Of a stretch of 26,072 nucleotides of DNA, positions 20,968 through 23,110 are shown piece after piece. The stretch spans positions 708,945 through 735,016 of the forward strand of contig MU646389.1 in the NCBI GenBank assembly GCA_026770585.1, given 5' to 3'. The position numbers and the translations under genes were made by a program. The notes beneath the pieces are model-generated. The model saw nothing but the letters and a program-made list of their open reading frames with translations, searched no databases and was not told where the DNA came from. The DNA is from Baffinella frigidus. Lineage: Eukaryota > Cryptophyceae > Cryptomonadales > Baffinellaceae. The stretch's first letter is position 1, and the number at the start of each line of letters is the position of its first letter.

Positions 20968-22839
20968 ACCCTACACCCTACACCCTACACCCTAAAACCT
21001 TAACCCCAACTAAACCATAACTCCTAAACCCTAGACCCCAGACCCTGCACCCTGCACCCTGCACCCTACACCCTACACCCTGCACCCTACACCCTACACC
21101 CTACACCCTAAACCCTAAACCCTAAACCCTAAACTCTAAAACTCAAACCTGAAACTTAAACTCAAACCTGAAACTTAAACCCTGAACCCTACACCAGGCG
21201 GTGGCCTGCAAAATCCGCGACGCCCGTCGCCCCAAGGTAACCCTGTAGGTCCTTTAGGTTCTTCGAGCTCCCAACATAGGCGGGCACCGGAACGTATCCT
21301 GCAGAAAGGCCATGCTTCCTTTCGGATCACATCAGGCCCCCCAGTGCAACTGTTACCTTAAGTTGACGAAGGTTCCACTTTTGCGTTGAGACGTTCCACT
21401 CCCGACTTTTGTCTCGGTCGGCAAAAACGCCGAATCCTCTCGACTGGCCCCAAGGTACCGCACAGCGGACTACAAAGGGATTTCTTGAATAACCTGGGAT
21501 TGGATAATCTATAGACCTTACGGTAGGCAACACCCTAGGGATATAGGGGGGTTCCCACGGACAAGGTAACGGAAACTGTTGGCACAGATTTGGCAACACG
21601 CCGAATTTTCTCCACTGAAGTCAGAAAACAGAATCAAGGTATCTTTCAAGTGGCGAGCCACGAGCGTTTTTGGGGTCAAATATGACCCACGGGAGAGAAA
21701 CCCTTACCCTACGCCCTACACCCCACAAGGGATCTCTTATCGAAGGGTTGGAGCCTCTCTCGTGTTATGGCCACCATGTACGCCTTCCCTCTCTACTGAA
21801 TTCAGAAAACAGAACCAAGGTATCCCTCAGTGGAGAGCCTACGACCTTGCTGGGGGTGAGAGAAACCCTATACCCCACGAAGGATATCTTGTAAAAAGGT
21901 TCCACCATGTACGCCTTCCCTCCCCGCCGGCCCATGGCACACCGCCCGGGTGCACAGTGGCGGTCACGTTACCAAACATTGTTCCCCACTACATCAGAGT
22001 TCCCAACTGAGTTACCTACCCATACACGCTGCACCCTGCAGAGAGAGAGAGTTCTTTATTGACGACCATCTTGTCCGGATCCACCTCATCATGGCTCAGA
22101 TGATTTTGGTGGACCGGCCTCGCGCCACGGGAGTTTGAATTCCCTTTTCCAGGTAGCCTTATATCTACCTTCCTGCACACTACCAAGGTCCTGGTGAGAC
22201 GGGACAGCTCACAGAAAAAGCAACAACGCTTTACCTGCAGATCCTTTCCACGAAAACAGAATCAAGGTATCTTTCAAGTGGCGAGCCACGAGCGTTCTTG
22301 GAGTCAAATATGACCCACGGGAGAGAAACCCTCACCCTACGCCCTGCACCCCACAAAGGATCTCTTATCAAAGGGTTGGAGCCTCTCTCGTGTGATGGCC
22401 ACCATGTACGCCTTCCCTCCCCGAAGGCCTAGGGCACACCGCCCTGCCCTGCACCCTGCACACTGCCGAGGTTCTGGTGAGACGGGACAGCTCACGGATA
22501 AAGCAAAAATGCGTTCCCTGCAGATCCTTTCCACGGAAGGGCGAAGAGTTCGCCTATGTCGGGAGATGGTCTTTCTACAGAACCAGTTCCGGTGTCCGCC
22601 TACGTTGGGAGCTCGAAGAACCTAAAGGACCTAAAGGGCATTTCACAACTCAAGGACCCAAATCACTCTGCGAGCAGATGGTCGTAACGAATCAGGAAGT
22701 CTGGGGCGACATCGTGACACTGGAGCCTGGCCAGCGTGCCCCCAGCTACATGGTGCACTCCGGCCGCCCGACGCAGGTCGTGCACGACCCACCAAAAGTA
22801 GCAAAAAACGATCCATGTCCTATACAAATTTCACCCTGA
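948..22839 (+). CDS. large multi-exon gene for an unrecognised single-pass membrane protein (5' partial)
   Basis: I do not recognise this protein. About 37 small exons were placed by hand from pyrimidine-AG acceptors, GT (rarely GC or GA) donors, GC-rich third codon positions and reading-phase agreement across introns. They give roughly 900 residues. Almost the whole product is hydrophilic with scattered hydrophobic segments. Near the end lies one helix of 15-18 hydrophobic residues, followed by [10 protein letters not shown], the classic layout of a type I membrane protein with its long N-terminal part outside the cytoplasm. Residues IWKGQMKL at the start recur as IWKVHMKL near the end, so a module is repeated. 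The N-terminus lies left of the window. The link between 5936 and 6833 is unresolved and 14124-14438 is unsequenced. The region could instead be two tandem related genes, but unbroken phase argues for one. Individual exons are listed separately. Confidence 0.55.
1089..1188. repeat. (CT)n tract with CG interruptions
   Basis: About 100 nt of CTCTCT with occasional CGCT and CACT lies upstream of the acceptor at 1212. The sequence ATCAAACGGGTGTG flanks it on both sides (1046 and 1191), so the tract appears to sit inside a short direct duplication. Confidence 0.9.
1213..1267 (+). CDS. exon carrying the IWKxxMKL motif, copy 1
   Basis: Acceptor GTGTGCAG, then residues [17 protein letters not shown]; the donor is CG|GTCTCTC in phase 2. 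The donor runs straight into a 260-nt CT tract. The motif recurs in exon 15724-15782 with the same outgoing phase, which is good independent evidence that this is coding. Confidence 0.7.
1268..1530. repeat. (CTCTCTCG)n tract beginning at a splice donor
   Basis: Long CT/CG octamer-like array. Its first two bases serve as the GT of the donor ending exon 1213-1267. Translations of it are only Ser-Leu-Arg repeats. Confidence 0.9.
1609..1746. mobile_element. MITE-like hairpin with three 20-bp direct repeats
   Basis: The arm at about 1610-1655 (TTGTTTCTCGTGCACGGTCG and onward) is the near-complement of 1699-1746. Inside, GACACATTCGAGCGTT occurs three times at exact 20-nt spacing (1636, 1656, 1676). 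Confidence 0.7.
1886..1995 (+). CDS. exon
   Basis: The acceptor GCCTACAG is followed by [20 protein letters not shown], continuing to QLTESTE; the donor is A|GTCTTT in phase 1. Incoming phase 2 fits the preceding exon (cg plus g gives Arg). Together with exon 1213 it aligns ungapped over 45 residues to exons 15724 and 16051. An in-frame stop lies just past the donor, so splicing is required. Confidence 0.65.
2033..2128. mobile_element. hairpin with 31-bp inverted repeat
   Basis: TCAGGAGGCGGAGTTAAGAG at 2033 onward is complementary to 2098-2128. The loop holds three copies of CGCTAAGAC. A detached copy of the right arm lies at 1775-1794. Confidence 0.7.
2150..2790 (+). repeat. tandemly duplicated exon and acceptor block
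   Basis: The segment TTGCAGGGCCCGGCGCACTT with its downstream GGAAATGCGCCCC recurs at about 2345, 2450, 2569 and 2759. TTCGAGATTGGACGCGAGAC occurs at 2175 and 2626. Most copies carry indels in C-runs, which suggests decaying duplicates of one exon. Family A-like pieces (about 2205-2265, 2288-2332, 2690-2752) are interspersed. Confidence 0.6.
2573..2711 (+). CDS. exon, best-preserved copy of a duplicated exon
   Basis: Acceptor CTGTTGCAG; it reads [20 protein letters not shown] and onward. The incoming phase 1 joins the previous a to gg, giving Arg. The donor I chose (CA|GTGGCC, phase 2) fits the next exon but lies inside a family A-like stretch, so the 3' end is uncertain and the true exon may stop near 2665. 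Confidence 0.45.
2843..2965. repeat. tandem repeat, about four copies of CAGTTGCTGTACACTGC
   Basis: Units such as CCCAGTTGCTTTACACTACT are spaced irregularly by 24-45 nt. An open frame would give QLLYT repeats, but no splice signal or phase ties it to the gene. Confidence 0.7.
3054..3378 (-). mobile_element. SINE-like element B/C, apparently full length
   Basis: Read on the minus strand it starts with the family B sequence (GAGAGATTGATAATCTATTG), runs through GTGTCGGCCGCTC, and ends GAGAGCAATAAAGAAGAAG with a (GAA)n tail. The 5' part recurs at 5439, 15099 and 17157 and the 3' part at 7420. A fixed 3' end with a simple tail suggests an RNA-copied element. An open frame crosses it but looks non-coding. 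Its right edge lies just before the acceptor at 3391. Confidence 0.55.
3392..3468 (+). CDS. exon
   Basis: The acceptor CTTGGCAG precedes [20 protein letters not shown], ending FFDY; the donor is G|GTGCGC in phase 1. Codons are GC3-rich. The outgoing g joins gc of either 3895 or the duplicate at 3702 to give Gly. Confidence 0.65.
3702..3736 (+). CDS. possible alternative or duplicated exon
   Basis: ACAG|GCATGCCGACC then MVIDIIAAS and donor GTGAGA. Its first 25 bases resemble exon 3895-3954 (ACCATG.TGATAGATATCAT) and it has the same incoming phase, but its outgoing phase is 2, not 1. It may be a duplicated exon start, used alternatively or not at all. Confidence 0.3.
3895..3954 (+). CDS. exon
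   Basis: Acceptor CACAAG, residues [18 protein letters not shown], donor C|GTGGAA in phase 1. It fits both neighbours in phase. The ATG at 3903 is more likely internal than a start because the exon upstream fits. Confidence 0.55.
3974..4020 (+). repeat. interstitial telomere-like repeat
   Basis: Short run of CCCCAAC and CCCTAAA units just upstream of the acceptor at 4030. Confidence 0.7.
4031..4135 (+). CDS. exon
   Basis: The acceptor CTCCCGCAG precedes [20 protein letters not shown], then [14 protein letters not shown]; donor A|GTGCGC in phase 1. The frame stays open to 4187, so the donor was chosen by phase. An internal GTGAGA at 4051 would be a stronger donor by sequence but breaks phase with the next exon. 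Confidence 0.6.
4190..4560 (+). repeat. interstitial telomere-like array
   Basis: Mixed CCCCAAA, CCCTAAA and CCCTGAA units over about 370 nt, ending against the acceptor at 4564. Its translations are Gly-Trp-Val-rich artefacts. Confidence 0.9.
4565..4631 (+). CDS. exon
   Basis: CTATGCAG acceptor; reads [21 protein letters not shown] and leaves with tg before GTTCCG (phase 2), joined to g of the next exon to give Trp. Both phases fit. Confidence 0.55.
4805..5130. mobile_element. hairpin element whose right arm is split by a family A copy
   Basis: The left arm 4805-4853 (AGAGAAGATGTGTGGGTGAA and onward) is complementary to 5008-5037 plus 5111-5130. The family A element fills 5038-5110 exactly between the two parts. 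The right arm ends 6 nt before the acceptor at 5136. Confidence 0.7.
5038..5110 (-). mobile_element. family A element, nested insertion
   Basis: On the minus strand it runs CATGGCCTTTCTGCAGAACC to CCTAAAGGACCTGAAGG. Because it interrupts a hairpin arm, its ends can be read directly: this copy lacks the TGATCCGAAAGGAAG start seen elsewhere. Confidence 0.75.
5137..5209 (+). CDS. exon
   Basis: Acceptor TCTGTTCAG; reads [20 protein letters not shown] then DYAA; donor GTGACC, phase 0. The codons are strongly GC3-biased. The frame then runs into a C tract. Confidence 0.65.
5258..5350. repeat. tandem repeat, three copies
   Basis: The unit GTGTCCCTGGAGTTGTGTTC TCGACC, with small changes, occurs at about 5262, 5295 and 5327. 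It lies in an intron. Confidence 0.7.
5439..5545 (+). repeat. family B repeat
   Basis: Matches the other copies from GACATTGGTCATTTATTGCC through CACGTGTCGGCCGCTCTTAC; no family C end follows. Confidence 0.7.
5760..5898. repeat. A-rich tandem repeat before an acceptor
   Basis: Three to four units like AAATTTAAACCAAATCAAAT, partly followed by TACACAAACCTGT, end directly at the acceptor AAATGCAG (5901). Confidence 0.7.
5902..5936 (+). CDS. exon
   Basis: AAATGCAG acceptor, residues [11 protein letters not shown], then AT|GTGAGT, a consensus donor (phase 2). Incoming phase 0 fits. The exon that should follow is not resolved. Confidence 0.55.
6008..6101 (+). repeat. family A element, subfamily A'
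   Basis: Starts AAGCAAAAATGCTTTTTCTG, as at 22500, and ends ACCTAAAGGACCTAAAGG. The segment between CTGCAG and GTTGGG has the right phases to be the missing exon after 5936, but that would be a repeat-derived exon and I do not call it. Confidence 0.65.
6110..6329. mobile_element. hairpin element, about 220 bp
   Basis: The arm at 6110-6152 is complementary to 6294-6329 with a few mismatches (TTCTCACACCTGCGAT against GTCGCAGGTGCGAGAA). The interior repeats TTTTTTTGGTCC three times. It abuts the end of the family A copy. Confidence 0.6.
6310..6550. repeat. 70-bp direct repeat flanking a possible exon
   Basis: 6310-6380 and 6480-6548 share AATCGAGCAT, ATGGTTTCAAA and CCTCAGAAACAC blocks. Between them 6401-6473 reads [20 protein letters not shown], which looks coding, but neither edge gives phases compatible with the neighbours. 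Confidence 0.55.
6586..6712 (-). repeat. interstitial telomeric array, G-strand on plus
   Basis: Clean TTTAGGG units, about 12 at the end of the tract, in the opposite orientation to most arrays in this window. It lies between exons, so it is not a chromosome end. Confidence 0.9.
6833..6922 (+). CDS. exon
   Basis: Acceptor CTAAAAAAAAG after a C tract, 30 residues [20 protein letters not shown] to FVDM, donor GTACCA, both phases 0. Upstream the frame is closed at 6806, so the start is fixed. It contains a hydrophobic-acidic alternation typical of a folded domain. Confidence 0.65.
7243..7376. repeat. (GA)n tract
   Basis: GAGAGA with a G10 run and GATA variants in an intron. The intron also holds about 230 nt (6923-7160) with no recognised repeat, and a CT-rich run at 7800-7864. 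Confidence 0.9.
7420..7515 (+). mobile_element. family C repeat (3' part of the SINE-like element)
   Basis: Matches the minus-strand end of 3054-3155: ACTTTTGTATTACCCAACTC through TAGGACCTGTATCGAGAGTA and a (GAA)n tail. It is 5'-truncated, as RNA-copied elements often are. Confidence 0.65.
7667..7701 (+). CDS. exon
   Basis: GTGAACAG acceptor, [11 protein letters not shown], then CA|GTGATC (phase 2). The ca joins g of the next exon to make Gln. It is short, so it rests on phase fit. Confidence 0.5.
7957..8054 (+). CDS. exon ended by a family A intron
   Basis: AAAACAG acceptor; reads [20 protein letters not shown], then [12 protein letters not shown]. No usable GT lies near the end and the frame hits TGA at 8054. 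Phase is restored only if a GA donor (T|GATGTG) is used, removing the family A element exactly. Confidence 0.55.
8055..8144 (+). mobile_element. family A element acting as a complete 90-nt GA-AG intron
   Basis: It begins GATGTGATCCGAAAGGAAGC and ends GAAAGGACATAAAG, and the flanking frames join as ..ILCT-C-FDLPKL... Family A copies elsewhere begin and end with the same bases, so here the element edges and splice sites coincide. This is the layout expected of an introner. Confidence 0.5.
8145..8201 (+). CDS. exon
   Basis: Reads [18 protein letters not shown] with donor G|GTACGA (phase 1), matching gc of the next exon (Gly). A nearer acceptor (CCGCAG at 8171) is possible and would shorten it. 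A hairpin element begins 17 nt after the donor. Confidence 0.55.
8218..8367. mobile_element. MITE-like hairpin, about 65-bp arms
   Basis: 8218-8283 is nearly perfectly complementary to 8302-8367 (TAACGGCCTAAAAATGGGGT and onward), with a loop of about 18 nt. It sits immediately inside an intron. Confidence 0.85.
8644..8721 (+). CDS. exon
   Basis: The acceptor GTTCGGCAG is followed by [20 protein letters not shown], then CDIVV; donor G|GTACCC; phase 1 in and out. One of the most convincing exons by composition. Confidence 0.7.
8745..8813 (+). repeat. family A element, diverged
   Basis: CATGCCTTTTCTGCAGAACT through AAGGACCTAAAG. The 5' TGATCC segment is missing. It starts about 24 nt after a donor. 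Confidence 0.7.
9147..9256. mobile_element. MITE-like hairpin, 48-bp arms
   Basis: AGTGGCCCAAATAGTGCCCT at 9147 onward pairs with 9209-9256 with few mismatches. It lies about 35 nt upstream of an acceptor. Confidence 0.8.
9291..9335 (+). CDS. exon (weak)
   Basis: GTGTCTGCAG acceptor, [14 protein letters not shown], donor G|GTGGGG; phases 1 and 1 fit both neighbours. Other frames are also open, so the support is positional. Confidence 0.4.
9375..9470. repeat. CT/CG tract forming an acceptor's pyrimidine tract
   Basis: CTCTCGCTCT array followed at once by CCGCTCCTGTGGCAG, the acceptor at 9481. Confidence 0.9.
9482..9561 (+). CDS. exon
   Basis: CCTGTGGCAG acceptor, [20 protein letters not shown] then ESGLIT, donor GTGAAA, phase 1 in and 0 out. 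It is rich in Gly, Pro, Asn and Ser, as in a secreted protein; NTS is a possible N-glycosylation site. Confidence 0.65.
9655..9752 (-). repeat. family A element
   Basis: Minus strand: GTGACCCGAAAGGAAGCATG through GGTGTCCGCCTATGTTGGGA; the final AAAGGACCTAAAGG part has degenerated to an A-rich run. Confidence 0.7.
9832..10042. repeat. AACCAAGAACTAACG repeats, direct and inverted
   Basis: Three direct copies (9833, 9908, 10019) with two inverted copies of the core (GTTCTTGGTTTG at about 9884 and 9895). They precede the acceptor at 10062. The open frame 9946-10062 may be a 5' extension of the following exon, but it crosses these repeats. Confidence 0.65.
10063..10178 (+). CDS. exon
   Basis: Acceptor AATCGGTCAG, 38 residues from [20 protein letters not shown] to MELPPET, donor CG|GTGAGT (consensus, phase 2). 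NET and NMS are possible N-glycosylation sites. Strong GC3 bias. The most secure exon in the first half. Confidence 0.75.
10300..10397. repeat. direct repeat ACACCAAAAAGCAAAGAG
   Basis: Two copies, at 10305 and 10381, each followed by an acceptor-like or purine-rich segment. No gene is called here. Confidence 0.6.
10455..10670 (+). repeat. interstitial telomere-like array
   Basis: CCCTGAC, CCCTCAA and CCCTAAA units; it ends at the acceptor preceding the 28-nt exon at 10680. Confidence 0.9.
10680..10707 (+). CDS. micro-exon
   Basis: Acceptor CCAACCAG, then g plus FETMYGLIQ and donor GTAAAG. It is an island of non-repeat sequence between two telomere-like arrays, with correct phases on both sides, which makes a 28-nt exon credible. 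Confidence 0.55.
10725..10846 (+). repeat. interstitial telomere-like array
   Basis: CCCTAAA and CCCTCAA units between the 10680 and 10849 exons. Confidence 0.9.
10849..10893 (+). CDS. exon
   Basis: AAACAG acceptor, [15 protein letters not shown], donor GTACAC; phase 0 on both sides. Confidence 0.55.
10922..11018. repeat. (ACCA)n tetranucleotide array, about 24 copies
   Basis: Nearly perfect ACCAACCA repeat. Translations are PTNQ or GWLV repeats and not genes. Confidence 0.95.
11310..11426 (+). repeat. interstitial telomere-like array
   Basis: CCCTGAA, CCCCAAA and related units ending at the acceptor at 11428. Confidence 0.85.
11429..11546 (+). CDS. exon
   Basis: AAACTCAG acceptor, 39 residues from [20 protein letters not shown] to [16 protein letters not shown], donor G|GTGCTC (phase 1). 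Its last 40 nt recur four more times downstream as decayed copies. Confidence 0.7.
12089..12165 (+). repeat. family A element
   Basis: CATGGCCTTTCTGCAGGAGA through GAACCTAAAGGACCTAAAG. Confidence 0.8.
12185..12370. mobile_element. hairpin-like pair
   Basis: TTTCGAAATGGGCTCCGCGC near 12181 is complementary to the GCGCGAAGCCCATTTCG end near 12356, with partly complementary interiors (GGTCAGGTCAG against CTGACCTGACC). Confidence 0.6.
12795..12859 (+). CDS. exon
   Basis: GATGTGCAG acceptor, [21 protein letters not shown], donor GTCTCG. The g of 11546 plus cg makes Ala. NVT is a possible N-glycosylation site. The intron before it (1248 nt) holds the duplicated exon ends. Confidence 0.65.
13147..13202 (+). 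CDS. exon
   Basis: GTCGCACAG acceptor, [18 protein letters not shown], then AT|GTATTC (phase 2). NFS is a possible N-glycosylation site. Confidence 0.6.
13386..13444 (+). CDS. exon
   Basis: CATGGCAG acceptor, [19 protein letters not shown], donor G|GTACAC (phase 1). The aromatic cluster GWW suggests a buried core or surface patch. Confidence 0.65.
13463..13540. repeat. (GA)n tract just after a donor
   Basis: GAGAGA with CAGA and GGGA variants, starting 18 nt into the intron. Confidence 0.9.
13604..13648 (+). CDS. exon
   Basis: TTTTGTTTTCAG acceptor (the best pyrimidine tract here), [14 protein letters not shown], donor G|GTGAGG; phases 1 and 1. Confidence 0.65.
13721..13762 (+). repeat. 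duplicate of the preceding acceptor region, acceptor lost
   Basis: It repeats 13561-13602 (ACTCCCGCCACTATGGACTC, CTTGCACGTCTTTTTGTTTT) but ends CCG instead of CAG, so the copy cannot serve as an acceptor. Confidence 0.8.
13862..13923 (+). CDS. exon with apparent GC donor
   Basis: CCTGTGGCAG acceptor, [20 protein letters not shown], then CAG|GCCTCTC. No GT donor fits; a GC donor gives phase 0, matching the next exon. The CT tract 13924-14000 starts at once. Confidence 0.6.
14060..14530 (+). repeat. CACCCTA-type variant array interrupted by an assembly gap
   Basis: CACCCTACACCCTGCACCC units lie on both sides of the N run 14124-14438 (315 nt, length possibly nominal). The gap is probably unassembled repeat, but a missing exon cannot be excluded. 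Confidence 0.85.
14543..14724 (+). CDS. exon (largest, 182 nt)
   Basis: CTTCTGCAG acceptor, 60 residues from [20 protein letters not shown] through [20 protein letters not shown], donor AG|GTGATG (phase 2). The codons are highly GC3-biased. It starts with a hydrophobic stretch of 9 residues, too short to be a membrane helix. Confidence 0.75.
15099..15190 (+). repeat. family B repeat
   Basis: AGAGAGATTGGTAACTTATT through TACCCCGTGTCGGCCGCTCT, just upstream of the acceptor at 15224. Confidence 0.75.
15225..15324 (+). CDS. exon
   Basis: Acceptor TCTCACAAG, then [20 protein letters not shown] and [13 protein letters not shown], donor GTATGA (phase 0). The start is set by phase (ag plus g gives Arg); 15262 is an alternative acceptor. 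Confidence 0.6.
15418..15503 (-). repeat. family A element
   Basis: On the minus strand it ends CCTAAAGGGCCTAAAGGGCC and starts AAGGAAGCATGGCCTTTCTA. A decayed tandem copy of its downstream flank follows (AACCCAGTTAGGGGTGCTGG at 15580 versus 15350). Confidence 0.75.
15661..15720 (+). repeat. three-copy repeat ending at an acceptor
   Basis: GACTCATAACCT, GACTCGTAACCT and GACTCATAACCT at about 19-nt spacing, running into GTCCAG, the acceptor at 15723. Confidence 0.75.
15724..15782 (+). CDS. exon carrying the IWKxxMKL motif, copy 2
   Basis: [19 protein letters not shown] then GC|GTAAAC (phase 2). It aligns with exon 1213-1267 and is split within one codon of the same place and in the same phase, which supports descent from a duplicated module. 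Confidence 0.7.
15785..16035 (+). repeat. interstitial telomeric array
   Basis: CCCTAAA units with CCCCAAA variants fill the intron from 3 nt after the donor to about 15 nt before the acceptor. Confidence 0.95.
16051..16145 (+). CDS. exon
   Basis: AACTCTCAG acceptor, [20 protein letters not shown], then [11 protein letters not shown] and donor A|GTACCC (phase 1). An alternative end is the GA after CTCCCAG (16113). It continues the second copy of the repeated module. Confidence 0.65.
16195..16375 (+). repeat. two decayed duplicates of the preceding exon end
   Basis: ATGCACGATATCCTTCTCAC at 16195 repeats 16083-16102. A weaker copy (CTTCTCACCTGCCTCGCCCT GGAACACC) lies at about 16333-16362. Confidence 0.75.
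16436..16550 (+). repeat. interstitial telomere-like array
   Basis: CCCTACA, CCCGAA and CCCTGAA units in the intron. Confidence 0.8.
16692..16782 (+). repeat. family A element, near full length
   Basis: GACGTGATCCGACAGGAAGC through AACCTAACGGACCTAAAG. The acceptor at 16797 is only 15 nt further. Confidence 0.8.
16798..16836 (+). CDS. exon (weak)
   Basis: CGCATGCAG acceptor, [12 protein letters not shown], donor G|GTACGC, phases 1 and 1 fitting both neighbours. Another open frame ([13 protein letters not shown]) is more hydrophobic but gives no phase solution. Confidence 0.4.
17157..17250 (+). repeat. family B repeat
   Basis: AGAGAGATTGATAATTTATT through CCCGTGTCGGCCGTTCGTAC. The rest of 16890-17150 shows a short palindrome, AAATAGTCAGATCTGACTAT, at about 17089 and no gene. 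Confidence 0.8.
17576..17756. mobile_element. MITE-like element with nested palindrome
   Basis: 26-bp perfect terminal inverted repeats (CCACACGAGGCTATCCATGC at 17576; partner 17731-17756). In the middle lies a 42-nt near-perfect palindrome, 17657-17698, built on TCCGTACGGA. Total 181 bp, no coding. Confidence 0.85.
17935..17968 (+). CDS. micro-exon
   Basis: CCTCACAG acceptor, [10 protein letters not shown], then CG|GTAGGA (phase 2). The joined codons give ..[18 protein letters not shown] or, by split codon, a single Arg before LLLAGG; phases fit both sides. Confidence 0.5.
18070..18215. repeat. tandem repeat, about five copies
   Basis: CCTGAGGATCCTGTGTGAGA TGGCCC units of 24-36 nt with deletions, in an intron. 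A (CT)n run follows at 18355-18422. Confidence 0.75.
18632..18736 (+). CDS. exon
   Basis: TCTCTAGCAG acceptor, 34 residues from [20 protein letters not shown] to TEMNFNLQ, donor CG|GTACGT (phase 2). Strong codon bias and phase fit. Confidence 0.75.
18740..18842 (-). repeat. family A element, full length, reverse, at a donor
   Basis: Minus strand: TGATGTGATCCGAAAGGAAG through AATCTAAAGGACCTCAAGG. In this orientation it begins within about 8 nt of the donor GTACGT. Confidence 0.8.
18976..19111. mobile_element. AT-rich MITE-like hairpin, 52-bp arms
   Basis: ATCTCCATACAAGTATTAAT at 18976 pairs with the segment ending 19111. It is markedly more AT-rich than its surroundings. Confidence 0.85.
19285..19365. 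repeat. CT/CG tract with duplicated flanks
   Basis: GACAGGGGCACCTCTGATCT before the tract recurs as GACTGGGGCACCTCTGATCC at 19512 before the next tract, together with GGTTCAAGGTTTAGGGTA upstream of each. A block of about 240 nt has been duplicated. Confidence 0.75.
19535..19815. repeat. long CT tract serving as pyrimidine tract
   Basis: 280 nt of CTCTCT with CACT, CGCT and a CACACA block, ending at CCGCGCGCAG, the acceptor at 19832. Confidence 0.95.
19833..19929 (+). CDS. exon, last before the membrane helix
   Basis: 32 residues from [20 protein letters not shown] to FFPTAEA, donor GTAACT (phase 0). cg plus c gives Arg with the previous exon. High-quality codon bias. Confidence 0.75.
19938..20076. 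mobile_element. MITE-like hairpin, family 1 copy b
   Basis: Ends CCACCAACCCTCAGAGTGGG and its complement, as in 672-809. It starts 8 nt inside the intron. Confidence 0.8.
20310..20715. repeat. TAGGCCATTTTGCCTGAAT repeats and decayed copies of the next exon
   Basis: The 19-mer occurs about five times with changes. Interleaved are three broken copies of the coming membrane exon's start (GCAGGCCGCGTTCACTGGCA at about 20442; 20585; 20662). Confidence 0.7.
20846..20902 (+). CDS. exon encoding the transmembrane helix
   Basis: GATGATAG acceptor, [19 protein letters not shown], donor GTACCC; phase 0 both sides. The uninterrupted hydrophobic run with small residues at the start, followed by a charged exon, is the basis for the single-pass membrane call. 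Confidence 0.7.
20905..21190 (+). repeat. interstitial telomere-like array
   Basis: CCCTCAA, CCCTACA, CCCTGCA and CCCTAAA blocks fill the intron between the helix exon and the stop-transfer exon. Confidence 0.95.
21198..21236 (+). CDS. exon encoding the basic stop-transfer segment
   Basis: TACACCAG acceptor, [13 protein letters not shown], donor GTAACC; phase 0. The Lys/Arg cluster directly after the helix predicts that this side is cytoplasmic. Confidence 0.7.
21245..21335 (-). repeat. family A element, full length, reverse, at a donor
   Basis: Minus strand: TGATGTGATCCGAAAGGAAG through GAACCTAAAGGACCTAC. It begins about 8 nt after the donor, as at 18740. Confidence 0.85.
21612..22530 (+). 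repeat. family D repeats, three copies of about 180 bp
   Basis: GAAAACAGAATCAAGGTATC with downstream CATGTACGCCTTCCCTC occurs at 21622-21795, 21800-21960 (diverged) and 22252-22445. A second unit (GAGACGGGACAGCTCAC with CTGCAGATCCTTTCCACG) is paired at 22196 and 22476. The open frame across them looks repeat-derived. Confidence 0.75.
22564..22638 (+). repeat. family A element fused behind an A' unit
   Basis: GGTCTTTCTACAGAACCAGT through AACCTAAAGGACCTAAAGGG, directly after the A' piece at 22500-22563. Confidence 0.8.
22675..22839 (+). CDS. probable terminal exon, cytoplasmic tail
   Basis: Acceptor CTCTGCGAG (or CAG at 22677), reading [20 protein letters not shown], then [20 protein letters not shown], to TGA at 22837. 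Incoming phase 0 fits 21236. Hydrophilic, as expected for a tail. Several internal GT sites in phase 0 (22690, 22764) could instead splice to 23521 or further. Confidence 0.5.
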   Translation, partial: QMVVTNQEVWGDIVTLEPGQRAPSYMVHSGRPTQVVHDPPKVAKNDPCPIQISP

Positions 22840-23110
22840 TGTTCTAGAATGTTCTAGAATACTACTATGACTTGCCAAGAACCGAGAACTTCTCGCGTCA
22901 TGGCTTTGTTCCGTGACGTAAGTCCCGGCTGCGCCCACCCCGCTTTCTAGGAGGTGCTAGGTCGCACGTGGGCCCACCCGCTTTCTACGAGGTTCTTGGT
23001 CGCACGTGGAAACGTTTTTTTTTAGCCCGATCGGGTCATCGGTAGGTCTGGATATCTTGCCAGAGATTGTTGGAAGACCCCCCCTTCCTCCGATCTCGCC
23101 GTTGTTGCGT

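Noticed and set aside
21579-22010. 143-residue plus-strand frame
   Set aside because: It is built from two copies of the family D repeat; the third copy is frameshifted, so there is no sign of protein constraint.
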